From Clostridium pasteurianum DSM 525 = ATCC 6013 (GTDB lineage Bacteria; Bacillota; Clostridia; Clostridiales; Clostridiaceae): 64,000 bases of DNA. Under the pieces are notes generated by a model, which ran no database searches, was not told where the DNA came from, and worked only from the letters and a program-made list of their open reading frames with translations. Shown here in pieces: positions 27,251-36,347 of this stretch (the stretch's first letter is position 1; each line of letters begins with the position of its first letter). Made by a program: the position numbers and the translations under genes. The stretch is from assembly GCF_000807255.1 (NCBI RefSeq), contig NZ_CP009268.1, positions 3,874,384-3,938,383 on the forward strand, written 5' to 3'.

Positions 27251-27670
27251 TTACAGTTCTTCATCATCTTGCTGCAACAAAGCCTCTTTTAAAGATTTTA
27301 TTCCTTCACAAGCTGACTGTTTAGCTATATTAACCAGTTCTTCAATACTTGAAAAACTTCTAGCACCATATACCTCTAAAAGCATTGGCAGATTAATTCC
27401 TGTTACAATATCCATATTTTCATTTTCTGCTACTATTCTACTGGCTGCATTAAATGGACTTCCCCCAAATAAATCTACCATAAAAAGTGTTCCCTCTTTT
27501 GAATCCAATTGTTCTAATTCTTTCTTATACTTTTCTAAAAGATCATCTGGTCCTTCTCCTGGTTCAAAAGTAACCGCTGAAACGTTTTCTTGTTTTCCAA
27601 AAATCATTTCTGATGATCTTAATATTTCCTTTGAGAACTTACCATGTGTTCCTATAATTATTGCTGTCAT
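27251..27670 (-). CDS. PTS system mannose/fructose family IIA component
   Basis: This 139-residue cytoplasmic IIA accepts phosphate from HPr on the His in IIIGTHGKFS (about residue 8). The VDLFGGSPFNAASR segment is the other family signature. I chose ATG 27670, giving the usual MTAIII start, over the ATG six bases earlier, which is too close to the GGGGGG site. It is the first gene after the sigma-54 promoter and is now separated from the IIB gene by the IS110 element. Confidence 0.94.
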   Translation of the reverse strand: MTAIIIGTHGKFSKEILRSSEMIFGKQENVSAVTFEPGEGPDDLLEKYKKELEQLDSKEGTLFMVDLFGGSPFNAASRIVAENENMDIVTGINLPMLLEVYGARSFSSIEELVNIAKQSACEGIKSLKEALLQQDDEEL

Positions 27671-27723
27671 TCCCATTCCCCCCTTTAAGTTTTTTAATAT
27701 TAAATTGTTTACACTTATTTATA

Positions 27724-27741
27724 TAGCAACTACCATGCCAA
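27724..27741 (-). promoter_or_regulatory. Sigma-54 (-24/-12) promoter of the PTS operon
   Basis: TTGGCATG-N4-TTGCTA matches the sigma-54 consensus at the essential GG and GC. It lies about 55 bases before the IIA start codon, and the upstream gene encodes the matching type of activator (LevR). Confidence 0.88.
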
Positions 27742-27746
27742 TTTTG

Positions 27747-27850
27747 TGTATCAAAAAATATTTTTTACAACTTGGCTATTTTACTGATTTTATACATAAT
27801 ATTTTGTATCAAAAACTCAATAATTGATACACTTATTTCATTTTTGATAC
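27747..27850 (-). promoter_or_regulatory. Candidate LevR upstream activating sites
   Basis: TGTATCAA (27805-27812) and TTGATACA (27824-27831) form an 8-bp inverted repeat. Further half-sites are TGTATCAA at 27747-27754 and TTTTTGATAC at 27841-27850. They lie just upstream of the sigma-54 promoter, where an enhancer-binding activator should bind. Confidence 0.6.
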
Positions 27851-27871
27851 TCTATAGATACTTTAATACAT

Positions 27872-30652
27872 TTATTTAATCATTTCTGATATATAATAAA
27901 TCTCATCTTCACTAAGTTTCACATTTATTGTGCTTTTAAAAATATTACTTGCTCTATTTATGCTTTCAATAACTTTTTTATCTAATATGCTTTTATCATA
28001 CTTATACACTAATGGATCTCTTATTATAGCTCTTTCCAGTGCACAGCCTACATGTACCATCAATCTGATACTCATAGAATTATTAAATTTTATATTTAAA
28101 TTTTTTTCCAATACACTTATAAAATCAAATAATACACTTATTATTTTAGATGGATTAAGATAAGTTAAAAATTGATTTAAACTATCTTCACATATTTTTT
28201 TTGATACTATATTATGTTGTTTTTCTTCTATAAAAGTAAATTTGTTTTTTATTATATTTGATAATAATTCTTCTCCATTACCCCCAATTAAAGATTCAAT
28301 AGAAATAAAAGGTACTTGAATTTTAGGATCAATGATACCAACAGAAGCTATAATTTTATATTTTTTTTCTATGGATTTTATATTCTCCTGCAGATTTCTT
28401 ACACCAACAGGAATAACCTCTATTTCATCACTGGTTATATTCATAATAATATTTTCTATAAGTTCTCTCAGTTTCTCTGCGGTTCCCTCACCAGTGGAAC
28501 AAATAGTAACTATTGCCTTTAAATTGTTATCTTCACTTCTTATTAATTCTGATCGCCCATAACCTTTAAAATCTTTTATTGAATGATAAACGCTGTCTAT
28601 ATCCATATCTAAAATATTAACTTTTCTAATAGCCTCTAACACTATAGGCGTAGACACCATATCTATAGTTTTTACCTTTATTCCTGTTCTCTCAGATATT
28701 ACTGTATCAAAATTTGCTAGTGATCCCATGTCTACTAATAATAAAACTCCCTTACCTGTATCAAGCTCTCTTGCTTTTTCTATTATTCTTTCAAGAATTT
28801 CCGTAGGATTAACATCCAGCGGCATATCTAGAGCCTCTATACTGCTATTCCCTAAGAGTTGCTTTGCTACATCAACCATGCTGCTAGCAGTACTGCTCCC
28901 ATGAGCGGCTACAATAATGCCAACATGGCCATTACTCTTCTCTTCTTGAATGGAATTTAATAACAAAGTTAAATATACTACCTCAATTTCCGGAACTATT
29001 ACATTAAACTTCTTCTCTACCATACCTTTTATATTTAGTGCTATATTAAACTGCTCTCTTTTATCATCAATAATTCCATCCATATTTGTATATTTTAAAG
29101 CCCTTTTATTCTTTAATCTATTTAGAAAAGAACTTAAATGTAAACTCAATGCATATAAAAACCTGTCAGATAGTTTTTTATTAATTTCTTTCTCAACCAT
29201 ATGAATTACTTCTTCTGAAAATTTTAATATATCCTCATCTACTATTTTTAAAATCTTATTCCTATCATTTTCATTATTCTTAACTTTATTATAAAAAGAT
29301 TTAATGTGAATATTGATATCTGTAGTTATAAAATTATTTATATATTCTTTATCTGCTCCACCTTCCTTTAATATAGCAGCTTTATCTTCTATAATTTTAT
29401 ACAGATTAAAGGGTAAATCATAGGAGTCTATATGGCTTAATTCATTATAACCATCTGGTGTTACTACTAACTGTGACTCTAGGTAATTAGATATTTCTTC
29501 CATCTCCTTCCTTTTACCGGTTAAATAGAATAATCCATTTTTAATATCTGAAGGAAGACTTTTAAATTGAATTTCAATATACTCCTTATTAGCCATACTA
29601 TTCAAAAAACCCTTGGCACATATGAGTTGTATATTGGATTTTAACTGACCAACATTGCCATAAGTAGTACTACCTATGAGAGCTTTTACTACTTCCTCTT
29701 CAATTTTTATAGCTTTATTCACTCTGTGTGCTTCGTTAGAAAATAAAAATTTTATTAAGTCAACTTTATCTTTTGAAGCTCTTTCTTCAAAACTTGGTAT
29801 AGTTATAATAATAGGTATTCTTCTTATAAACGTTTTCAATAAAGATGAATTGGGATCTTCAGTAGTGGCTCCAATTATCAGAATACATGATTTTCTATTT
29901 CTCTCTGTTTCACCTAACCTGTTAAAATTGCCTGTATCCATAAAGTAAAACAGCATTTCTTGACCTTCTGGAGGTAATCTGTGTATTTCATCTAAAAATA
30001 GAATCCCTCCATTTGCCTTTTCAATTATTCCAGCTTTATCTGCATCCGCTCCAGTATATGCACCTTTAACATGACCAAATAAGTGGGATATTAAAAGTTG
30101 CGGATTATTATAATAGTCTGCACAGTTAAATACAATAAAAGGTGAATCTTTACCAATTTTCTCTACATGTTTTGCTTGATTATACATCATATTGGCAAAT
30201 AATGTTTTTCCAACCCCTGTCTGACCTACAATCAAAGTATTTAATCCATTAGGTGGATATAAAATTGCAGCTTTAGCCTGCTCAATTTGATTTTTAAGAC
30301 TAGTTTTAGCTCCTATAAGTTTATCAAAAGGAGAGCTTTCACTATTTATTGCATTACCTTGTAATAAAATATCATCTATACTATTTATTTCAATAGACTT
30401 ATTCTCTAATTTCTTATCTAGAATTCTTTCAACACATCTTTTGTCTAGATATAACACAGGTCTAGATTTTATCTTTATTATCTTGTCATTTCTAAGTAAT
30501 TGATTTAATTCCATACTTACATTATTTCTAAGTATATTAAGTTTTTTAGATATTTCCATTGCACTAAAGCCCGAATTATTTTTTAGTTCTTCTAAAGTGA
30601 ACTTTTCGGTTTGTTGTATAATGTATTCGTATATTCTATCTATTCTTTTCAA
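27872..30652 (-). CDS. levR: LevR-type sigma-54 activator with PTS regulatory domains
   Basis: This 926-residue protein couples PTS phosphorylation to sigma-54 transcription. An N-terminal helix-turn-helix (about 1-70) precedes an AAA+ domain with Walker A GQTGVGKT, the sigma-54 contact loop GAYTGA, and Walker B GGILFLDEIHRL. A first PRD, a mannose-type IIA-like domain with IIVAAHGSSTASS, a IIB(gat)-like domain with AIVTICSTGEGTA, and a C-terminal PRD follow. The order equals LevR. In the family, phosphorylation by HPr and by the cognate IIB sets activity. It lies 200 bases upstream of its target operon on the same strand. Confidence 0.94.
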   Translation of the reverse strand: MKRIDRIYEYIIQQTEKFTLEELKNNSGFSAMEISKKLNILRNNVSMELNQLLRNDKIIKIKSRPVLYLDKRCVERILDKKLENKSIEINSIDDILLQGNAINSESSPFDKLIGAKTSLKNQIEQAKAAILYPPNGLNTLIVGQTGVGKTLFANMMYNQAKHVEKIGKDSPFIVFNCADYYNNPQLLISHLFGHVKGAYTGADADKAGIIEKANGGILFLDEIHRLPPEGQEMLFYFMDTGNFNRLGETERNRKSCILIIGATTEDPNSSLLKTFIRRIPIIITIPSFEERASKDKVDLIKFLFSNEAHRVNKAIKIEEEVVKALIGSTTYGNVGQLKSNIQLICAKGFLNSMANKEYIEIQFKSLPSDIKNGLFYLTGKRKEMEEISNYLESQLVVTPDGYNELSHIDSYDLPFNLYKIIEDKAAILKEGGADKEYINNFITTDINIHIKSFYNKVKNNENDRNKILKIVDEDILKFSEEVIHMVEKEINKKLSDRFLYALSLHLSSFLNRLKNKRALKYTNMDGIIDDKREQFNIALNIKGMVEKKFNVIVPEIEVVYLTLLLNSIQEEKSNGHVGIIVAAHGSSTASSMVDVAKQLLGNSSIEALDMPLDVNPTEILERIIEKARELDTGKGVLLLVDMGSLANFDTVISERTGIKVKTIDMVSTPIVLEAIRKVNILDMDIDSVYHSIKDFKGYGRSELIRSEDNNLKAIVTICSTGEGTAEKLRELIENIIMNITSDEIEVIPVGVRNLQENIKSIEKKYKIIASVGIIDPKIQVPFISIESLIGGNGEELLSNIIKNKFTFIEEKQHNIVSKKICEDSLNQFLTYLNPSKIISVLFDFISVLEKNLNIKFNNSMSIRLMVHVGCALERAIIRDPLVYKYDKSILDKKVIESINRASNIFKSTINVKLSEDEIYYISEMIK

Positions 30653-30972
30653 TATATAACTCCTCCATTCTTTAATACACTAATACTATTTTGTATCATT
30701 ATCTACATTATAAACTGTATTACTATATTCTTTCAAATATAATATAACTACTTTTTAAAAATTATATAATTGAAAATATAATATATCTTTTATATTTAAC
30801 ATAATCTATTGTAGTATATATTTATTTCATTGTTTAAACTGTAAATCATAAATAAATACAATAACCCATTGCATAATACTGAAAATAAAGTATAATACTT
30901 TTAACGACTATTAATTAATATTATCTATTTATTATTACAATTTGATAATATTAATTACTTTAGGAGGTAATT
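30653..30972. other. Divergent promoter region of levR and msrB
   Basis: There is no gene in these 320 AT-rich bases. A perfect 12-bp inverted repeat (ATTAATATTATC at 30914-30925, complement at 30944-30955) ends seven bases before the msrB ribosome-binding site. It could be an operator or a 5' UTR stem. Confidence 0.5.
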
Positions 30973-31425
30973 ATGAAAAAATTTAGCTATATTAAAAATA
31001 ATACAGATTTACTAAGAACAAAGCTTACAAAATTACAATATAAAGTTACACAAGAAAATTTTACAGAAAAAGCCTTTGAAAATGAATACTGGAATTTCTA
31101 TGAAGATGGATTATATGTAGACGTCTGTAGCGGTGAGCCTCTATTTACTTCAAGAGACAAATTTGATTCAGGATGTGGATGGCCTAGTTTCTCAAAACCT
31201 GTAGATATGGAAAATATAAAAGAAAATCTGGATACCTCTCATGGAGTAATAAGAACAGAGGTAAGAAGCAAATACGCAAATTCTCATTTAGGACATGTTT
31301 TTAATGATGGTCCTGCCAAAAAAGGTGGATTAAGATATTGTATAAATAGTGCTTCTATAAAATTTATACCTAAGGATAAACTTAAAGAAGAAGGATATGA
31401 AGAATATATGTATTTTTTTGATTAA
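30973..31425 (+). CDS. msrB: Peptide-methionine (R)-S-oxide reductase
   Basis: MsrB reduces methionine-R-sulfoxide in proteins using thioredoxin. The 150-residue protein has the family segments [22 protein letters not shown] and [10 protein letters not shown], and the catalytic Cys in [12 protein letters not shown] near the C terminus. The N-terminal MsrA domain found in some fusions is absent. The AGGAGG site is seven bases from the ATG. It stands alone, divergent from levR. Confidence 0.96.
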   Translation: MKKFSYIKNNTDLLRTKLTKLQYKVTQENFTEKAFENEYWNFYEDGLYVDVCSGEPLFTSRDKFDSGCGWPSFSKPVDMENIKENLDTSHGVIRTEVRSKYANSHLGHVFNDGPAKKGGLRYCINSASIKFIPKDKLKEEGYEEYMYFFD

Positions 31426-31460
31426 TATTCCTTGTGAAAAATACCGTTTCACAAGGAATA
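31426..31460 (+). terminator. Hairpin after msrB
   Basis: A 14-bp perfect stem (TATTCCTTGTGAAA and complement) starts at the msrB stop codon. It has no strong T tract, so it may need the next hairpin (31527-31573) to complete termination. Confidence 0.6.
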
Positions 31461-31526
31461 AACATTATTAAATTTAGGAATATTCCTATCCATAATTATT
31501 AAAAATAAGAACCTAATAGTATAAAT

Positions 31527-31573
31527 GAAAAGCCGGTTTTATAACCTATATAAGTTATAAAACCGCTTTTTCT
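31527..31573 (-). terminator. Bidirectional terminator between msrB and ptsI
   Basis: An 18-bp stem (AAAAGCcGGTTTTATAAC and complement) is flanked by T tracts in both directions. It lies 17 bases past the ptsI stop. Confidence 0.85.
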
Positions 31574-31589
31574 ATATAATAATAATTAA

Positions 31590-33203
31590 TTAATTATTCA
31601 TTATATATTTTTTAGCACTTAATATAGAAGATGCACTCATTGAGAACTCATCTAAGCCATACTGAGTAAGTGTAGGAATAGCTTTTTCATCTCCAGCCAT
31701 TTCACCACACATTCCACACCATTTTCCTTCTTTGTGTGCTGCTTCTATTGTCATCTTTATTAATCTAAGTACTGCTGGATGCATTGGATTATAAAGATAA
31801 GATACATTTTCATTCATTCTATCTGCTGCCAATGTATATTGAATTAAATCATTAGTTCCAATACTAAAGAAATCTACATATTTAGCAAGTTCATCGGCCA
31901 TAACAGCAGCTGCTGGTATTTCTACCATTATTCCAGTTTCAAGTTCAGCATTAAATTCTTTTCCCTCAGCTTTAAGTTCTTCCATACACTCTGATAAAAC
32001 TTCCTTTGCTGCTAAAAATTCTTCTAATGAAGAAATCATTGGGAACATTATCTTTAGGTTACCAAAAGCAGAAGCTCTAAGTAATGCTCTTAACTGTACT
32101 TTAAATATATCTTTTCTTCCAAGACATAGTCTTATAGCTCTATATCCAAGGAAAGGATTCATTTCTTCTGGCAATGGTAAATAAGGTAGTTTTTTATCTC
32201 CTCCTATATCAAGAGTTCTTATAACTACAGGTCTTCCCTCCATTTTTTCTACAACATATTTATAAGATTCAAATTGTTCTTCTTCTGTTGGTATTGAATC
32301 TCTATCCATATACAAGAATTCAGTTCTAAATAATCCTATACCATCTCCTCCATTAGCTAAGACTCCTTCTACATCTTGAGCTTTACCTATATTTCCACAA
32401 ACCTCTACACGTTTTCCTGCCTTAGTTTTGGTTTCTACATCTATTAATTTTTTAAGCTCTTCTCTTTCTTTCTCAAACTTATCTTTTTTCTCAGTATATA
32501 TCTTAAGTGTAGATTCATCAGGATTTATTATTACTTCACCTTCGATACCATCTACAATAACTAAATCACCATCTTTAACACTTTCTGTTATATCATTAAG
32601 GCCAACTACTGCTGGTATTTCAAGAGTTCTAGCCATTATTGCACTATGAGAAGTTCTTCCTCCTATATTAGTTAAAAAACCAATAACTTTACTTCTATCA
32701 AGCTGTGCTGTATCTGACGGTGTCAAATCATGAGCTACTATTACAGTATTTTCATTTAAATCACCATCTCCAGTTATTGTTCCTGCTAAATTTCCTATTA
32801 TTCTCTTTCCTACATCTTTAACATCTGCTGCTCTTTCTCTCATATATTCATCTTCAATAGCTGCAAAAATTCCCATATACATTTCTACCACTTCTGAAAC
32901 AGCTTTTTCTGCATTTGTTGATTCTGAAGCTACTTTACCTTCAACAGCTCCAGTAAATTCTGGATCATCTAAAAGCATAATGTGACTTTCAAAAACAGCT
33001 GCTTTGTCAGCGCCTAATTCTTTTTCTGCTTTTTCCTTAATCTTTTGTAATTGTGCTCTAGAATTCTCAATAGCAGTACTTAATCTCTTCTTTTCAACAT
33101 CTATATCATCCACTTTTTTATCAGTAATCTCAATTTCAATGTTAGCCTTTATTACAACATTACCTATTGCATATCCTTTTGAAGCCGCAATTCCTTTTTT
33201 CAT
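31590..33203 (-). CDS. ptsI: Phosphoenolpyruvate-protein phosphotransferase (enzyme I)
   Basis: Enzyme I takes phosphate from PEP and passes it to HPr for all PTS sugars. The 537-residue protein has the phospho-His domain GGRTSHSAIMARTLEIPAV, the PEP-binding GGDGIGLFRTEFLYM region and the CGEMAGD active-site loop with Cys. I start at the ATG 33203; a GTG five codons earlier overlaps the ribosome-binding site. ptsH is not adjacent, which is unusual. Its promoter is of the sigma-54 type, and the divergent neighbour is a sigma-54 activator with an HPr domain. Confidence 0.96.
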   Translation of the reverse strand: MKKGIAASKGYAIGNVVIKANIEIEITDKKVDDIDVEKKRLSTAIENSRAQLQKIKEKAEKELGADKAAVFESHIMLLDDPEFTGAVEGKVASESTNAEKAVSEVVEMYMGIFAAIEDEYMRERAADVKDVGKRIIGNLAGTITGDGDLNENTVIVAHDLTPSDTAQLDRSKVIGFLTNIGGRTSHSAIMARTLEIPAVVGLNDITESVKDGDLVIVDGIEGEVIINPDESTLKIYTEKKDKFEKEREELKKLIDVETKTKAGKRVEVCGNIGKAQDVEGVLANGGDGIGLFRTEFLYMDRDSIPTEEEQFESYKYVVEKMEGRPVVIRTLDIGGDKKLPYLPLPEEMNPFLGYRAIRLCLGRKDIFKVQLRALLRASAFGNLKIMFPMISSLEEFLAAKEVLSECMEELKAEGKEFNAELETGIMVEIPAAAVMADELAKYVDFFSIGTNDLIQYTLAADRMNENVSYLYNPMHPAVLRLIKMTIEAAHKEGKWCGMCGEMAGDEKAIPTLTQYGLDEFSMSASSILSAKKYIMNN

Positions 33204-33245
33204 ATTTTTTCCTCCCACTAGATAAATAATTTTATATATTTATAA

Positions 33246-33262
33246 AGCAAAAATCGTGCCAA
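33246..33262 (-). promoter_or_regulatory. Sigma-54 (-24/-12) promoter of ptsI
   Basis: TTGGCACG-N4-TTGCT on the minus strand is a full match to the sigma-54 consensus, about 45 bases upstream of the ptsI start codon. No convincing sigma-A promoter competes with it. Confidence 0.88.
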
Positions 33263-33334
33263 TTAAAACAAAAATTTATAAGCCTTATAAATAGTAGTTT
33301 TCTATATAAAATAAATTTTTATGTACATAATTTA

Positions 33335-33475
33335 TTGATATTTTTTATCAACATATTTCTACATTAATTTTACATTCTTTTAAAATAAACCTCTAGATTT
33401 ATCATCATATAAGGTGTACAATTGAATTGATAAAAAATATCAAACAATTTATGCTGTTTTGATATTTTTTATCAA
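33335..33475. promoter_or_regulatory. Three copies of the palindrome TTGATA-N5-TATCAA
   Basis: Exact copies of TTGATA-N5-TATCAA lie at 33335-33351, 33427-33443 and 33459-33475, with the five central bases all T or all A. They sit 75-210 bases upstream of the ptsI sigma-54 promoter, the normal place for enhancer sites, and the last one is 21 bases before the start of the divergent activator gene. I infer binding sites of that activator, giving control of ptsI and autoregulation. Confidence 0.75.
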
Positions 33476-33496
33476 CAACAAGTAAAGGAGATTATC

Positions 33497-35500
33497 ATGT
33501 TTAAAAATTGTATTATTGTGAATTGTAAAAATGGTATTCATACAAGAATAGCTGCTATGATAGTTCATAAATCTTCAGAACTTAAAGATAAATATAATAT
33601 AAATTTGTATATAAAAAAAATTGATGCTACAGAACCTATGGCAATAAGCATACTTGCTTTAATTTCTCAAAGAATACAAAACGGGGAAATGATTCAAATA
33701 TCCTGTAAGGAAGACACTAATTTAGGTCAAAAAGCGGTTCTTGAACTATGTGATTTTATAACTGCAGGAATAGATCTTGATGATACTCCTATATCAAATT
33801 TAGATGATATAATTGAGCAAAATACTATTGCAAAAGAACAAATACTTGAGAATATCCCTTTAGGAATAATAGTAATAGACACTCATTCATATATTATTTC
33901 AATGAATCAATATGCACTTAATCTAATTGAAAAAAAATCCGAAGAAGTACTTGGGAAATCTGTTTCAGATATTATACCAACTTCTGAACTTCCCTTTATT
34001 CTTTCTTCTAAGGAAAAACAACTTGGTAAAACTCAACATATAAACAATAAAATTGTTCTTGTAAATCGCTCTCCAATAATTTCAAATGGAGAATTAATAG
34101 GTGCTATTGGAGTGTTTCAAGATATTTCGGAAGTACTTGGTATGAAAGAATTAAATGAAAAATTCAAAAAAATATTAGAAGCTTCTCATGATTTAATATG
34201 TTTTGTAGATGAACACAGAAAAATAAGTTACGTAAACCCTCCCTATGAAACCATCTTTAACCTAAAATCTTCTGACATACTGGGTAAAGATCTCATAGAT
34301 ATTTCACCAAATGGATATAGAATGAAGGTTTTTAATACAAAAAATCCTATGGAAAATCAATTATACAGTAAAAATGATGTGGATATAATATCTACAGTAG
34401 AACCAATATTTATAGACAACTATTTTAAAGGGGTTATTTCTATATCTAAAAGTGTAAATGAAATAAAAGATATGGCCAATAAACTGGAGAAATCTGAAGA
34501 AGAATTAAATTATTACAAATCTGAATTAAAAAGACATACTATGCTTAGTGGAAACTTTAATAATATTATTGGTAATTCAAGAGTTCTAAAAGATGCCCTT
34601 ATTATAGCAGATAAAGCTTCAGCTACTACCTCTACTGTTTTGATAAGAGGTGAAAGTGGTACTGGTAAGGAATTAGTAGCAAAAGCTATACACAATAATA
34701 GTTCAAGAAAAGATAAACCTTTTGTTAGAATAAATTGTGCTGCTATACCAGAAAACTTATTTGAAAGTGAACTATTTGGATATGAAAAAGGTGCTTTTAC
34801 TGGAGCATTAAAAAATAAACCTGGAAAATTCAGCATAGCTAATGATGGAACAATTTTTTTAGACGAAATTGGAGACATGCCCAAGCCTATGCAGGTAAAA
34901 TTATTAAGAGTAATACAAGAAAAAGAATTTGAAAGTGTTGGAGGATTATTTACACATAAAGTAGATGTAAGAATAATAGCTGCAACTAATAGAAATTTAG
35001 AAGAAATGATCAAAACAGGTGATTTTAGAGAGGATCTTTATTATAGATTGAATGTCATCACAATCCCTCTGCCACCTTTAAGAAAAAGAATAGAAGACAT
35101 AAATTTACTAGTAGAACATTTTATAAAAAAGCTTACTTTAAAATTAAATAAGCCTATGTATTCTATTGACAGTGAAAGTCTACAATATCTTCAAAACTAT
35201 CATTGGCCAGGAAACATAAGAGAACTTGAAAACATCATAGAAAGAGCCATTAACATGTGTGATAAAAATATTATTACTGCAAAAGATTTACCTATGTATA
35301 TTACAAATATAACACCTGAAAATATGGGCCTAATTAATTTTAAAGAAAATGATGATTTAATGAAGCTTGAAGATTATGAAAAAGAAATAATAATCTTAGC
35401 AATGAAAAAATATAAAAGTTATAATAAAGCTGGAAAGGCTCTCGGAATTACTCACAGAACAGTAGCTTTAAAATGTAAAAAATATAATATAGAGATTTAA
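33497..35500 (+). CDS. Sigma-54 activator with HPr-like, two PAS, AAA+ and HTH domains
   Basis: This 667-residue regulator begins with an HPr-like domain (about 1-88) with GIHTR, so His15 aligns with the phosphorylated His of HPr. Ser46 of HPr aligns by eye with Glu46. Two PAS domains follow (about 115-212 and 222-335). The AAA+ domain (about 352-590) has GESGTGKE, GAFTGA and GTIFLDEIGDM. The C-terminal helix-turn-helix is TyrR/Fis-like (KAGKALGITHRTVALKCKKY). I infer that PTS phosphorylation and a PAS ligand tune sigma-54 transcription of the divergent ptsI. The AAAGGAG site is seven bases before the ATG. Confidence 0.88.
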   Translation: MFKNCIIVNCKNGIHTRIAAMIVHKSSELKDKYNINLYIKKIDATEPMAISILALISQRIQNGEMIQISCKEDTNLGQKAVLELCDFITAGIDLDDTPISNLDDIIEQNTIAKEQILENIPLGIIVIDTHSYIISMNQYALNLIEKKSEEVLGKSVSDIIPTSELPFILSSKEKQLGKTQHINNKIVLVNRSPIISNGELIGAIGVFQDISEVLGMKELNEKFKKILEASHDLICFVDEHRKISYVNPPYETIFNLKSSDILGKDLIDISPNGYRMKVFNTKNPMENQLYSKNDVDIISTVEPIFIDNYFKGVISISKSVNEIKDMANKLEKSEEELNYYKSELKRHTMLSGNFNNIIGNSRVLKDALIIADKASATTSTVLIRGESGTGKELVAKAIHNNSSRKDKPFVRINCAAIPENLFESELFGYEKGAFTGALKNKPGKFSIANDGTIFLDEIGDMPKPMQVKLLRVIQEKEFESVGGLFTHKVDVRIIAATNRNLEEMIKTGDFREDLYYRLNVITIPLPPLRKRIEDINLLVEHFIKKLTLKLNKPMYSIDSESLQYLQNYHWPGNIRELENIIERAINMCDKNIITAKDLPMYITNITPENMGLINFKENDDLMKLEDYEKEIIILAMKKYKSYNKAGKALGITHRTVALKCKKYNIEI

Positions 35501-35540
35501 TACTGAAAATAATATTATTTTCAGTATTAAATCTCTATAT
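35487..35540. terminator. Perfect 54-bp palindrome between convergent genes
   Basis: Two 27-base arms (35487-35513 and 35514-35540) are exact reverse complements with no spacer. The left arm includes the last codons and stop of the activator gene. It lies between convergent genes and probably works as a bidirectional terminator or a transcript-end stabiliser. Confidence 0.75.
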
Positions 35541-35569
35541 AAATTCATTATATTTTCATTCTATAATAT

Positions 35570-36331
35570 TTATTTACCAATTATAAATTCAATGCCTTGT
35601 CTTATAAAATCATTAACTACTTCTCTAGGAACATCTCCACTAGTAACAATTGTAGATATTTCTGTAATAGAACACATTACAGAAAGGCATATCTTTTCAA
35701 GTTTAGAATTATCTATTACAAGTATCACCTTATTAGCTGAGTTTATCATGGCCTTTTTAGTTTGAGCTTCCGTTATATCCGGTGTAGTTACTCCCTCAGT
35801 TAATGACACTCCATTAGCACCAATAAATGCTTTATCCACTCTAAAATCTTTCAACATCCCTTCACATATATGCCCTACCATGGCCCTAGTTCTACATCTT
35901 AATTCCCCTCCTGTTAAAATTAACTTTATTCCACTGTTATTAGATAATTCAGCTGCTATATCTATTGAATTTGTTATAACAGTTATATCTTCTGATGTTA
36001 TATTTTTAGCTAATTCTAAAGTAGTAGTACCAGAATCAAGAATTATAGTATCCCCATTTTTAATCATACTAGCTGCATATTTTGCTATAGATTGTTTTTC
36101 TTCATTTCTTTCATCTTTTTTATCCATAAAAGATGGTTCAAAATTTGTAATGTCAATTTTTACTGCACCACCATGAGTTTTCTTCAAAAGCCTTTTACTA
36201 TCCATTTCTTGAAGATCTCGTCTTATTGTAGCTTCAGAAACATTAAAATGCTCAGAAAGTTCATTTACCTTTACGCTGCCGTTTTCATTTAAGATTAAAC
36301 TAATTTCTCTCTGTCGTTCTTCTGCAAACAT
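35570..36331 (-). CDS. DeoR-family transcriptional repressor
   Basis: A 253-residue DeoR-type repressor. The N-terminal winged helix reads RQREISLILNENGSVKVNEL, then VSEATIRRDLQEM (about 20-45) and KKTHGGAV. The C-terminal sensor domain has DSGTTTLELAKN and FIGANGVS, which bind sugar phosphates in this family. I prefer ATG 36331, giving the canonical MFAEERQREI start, over one eight codons upstream. The usual downstream partner (for example fructose PTS or phosphofructokinase genes) is absent, so its target is not obvious. TTGATCA repeats in its own promoter suggest autoregulation. Confidence 0.88.
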   Translation of the reverse strand: MFAEERQREISLILNENGSVKVNELSEHFNVSEATIRRDLQEMDSKRLLKKTHGGAVKIDITNFEPSFMDKKDERNEEKQSIAKYAASMIKNGDTIILDSGTTTLELAKNITSEDITVITNSIDIAAELSNNSGIKLILTGGELRCRTRAMVGHICEGMLKDFRVDKAFIGANGVSLTEGVTTPDITEAQTKKAMINSANKVILVIDNSKLEKICLSVMCSITEISTIVTSGDVPREVVNDFIRQGIEFIIGK

Positions 36332-36347
36332 ACCTATCACTCTCATC

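Noticed and set aside
34513-35013. Minus-strand open frame of 166 codons
   Set aside because: It is the antisense of the conserved AAA+ domain of the sigma-54 activator.
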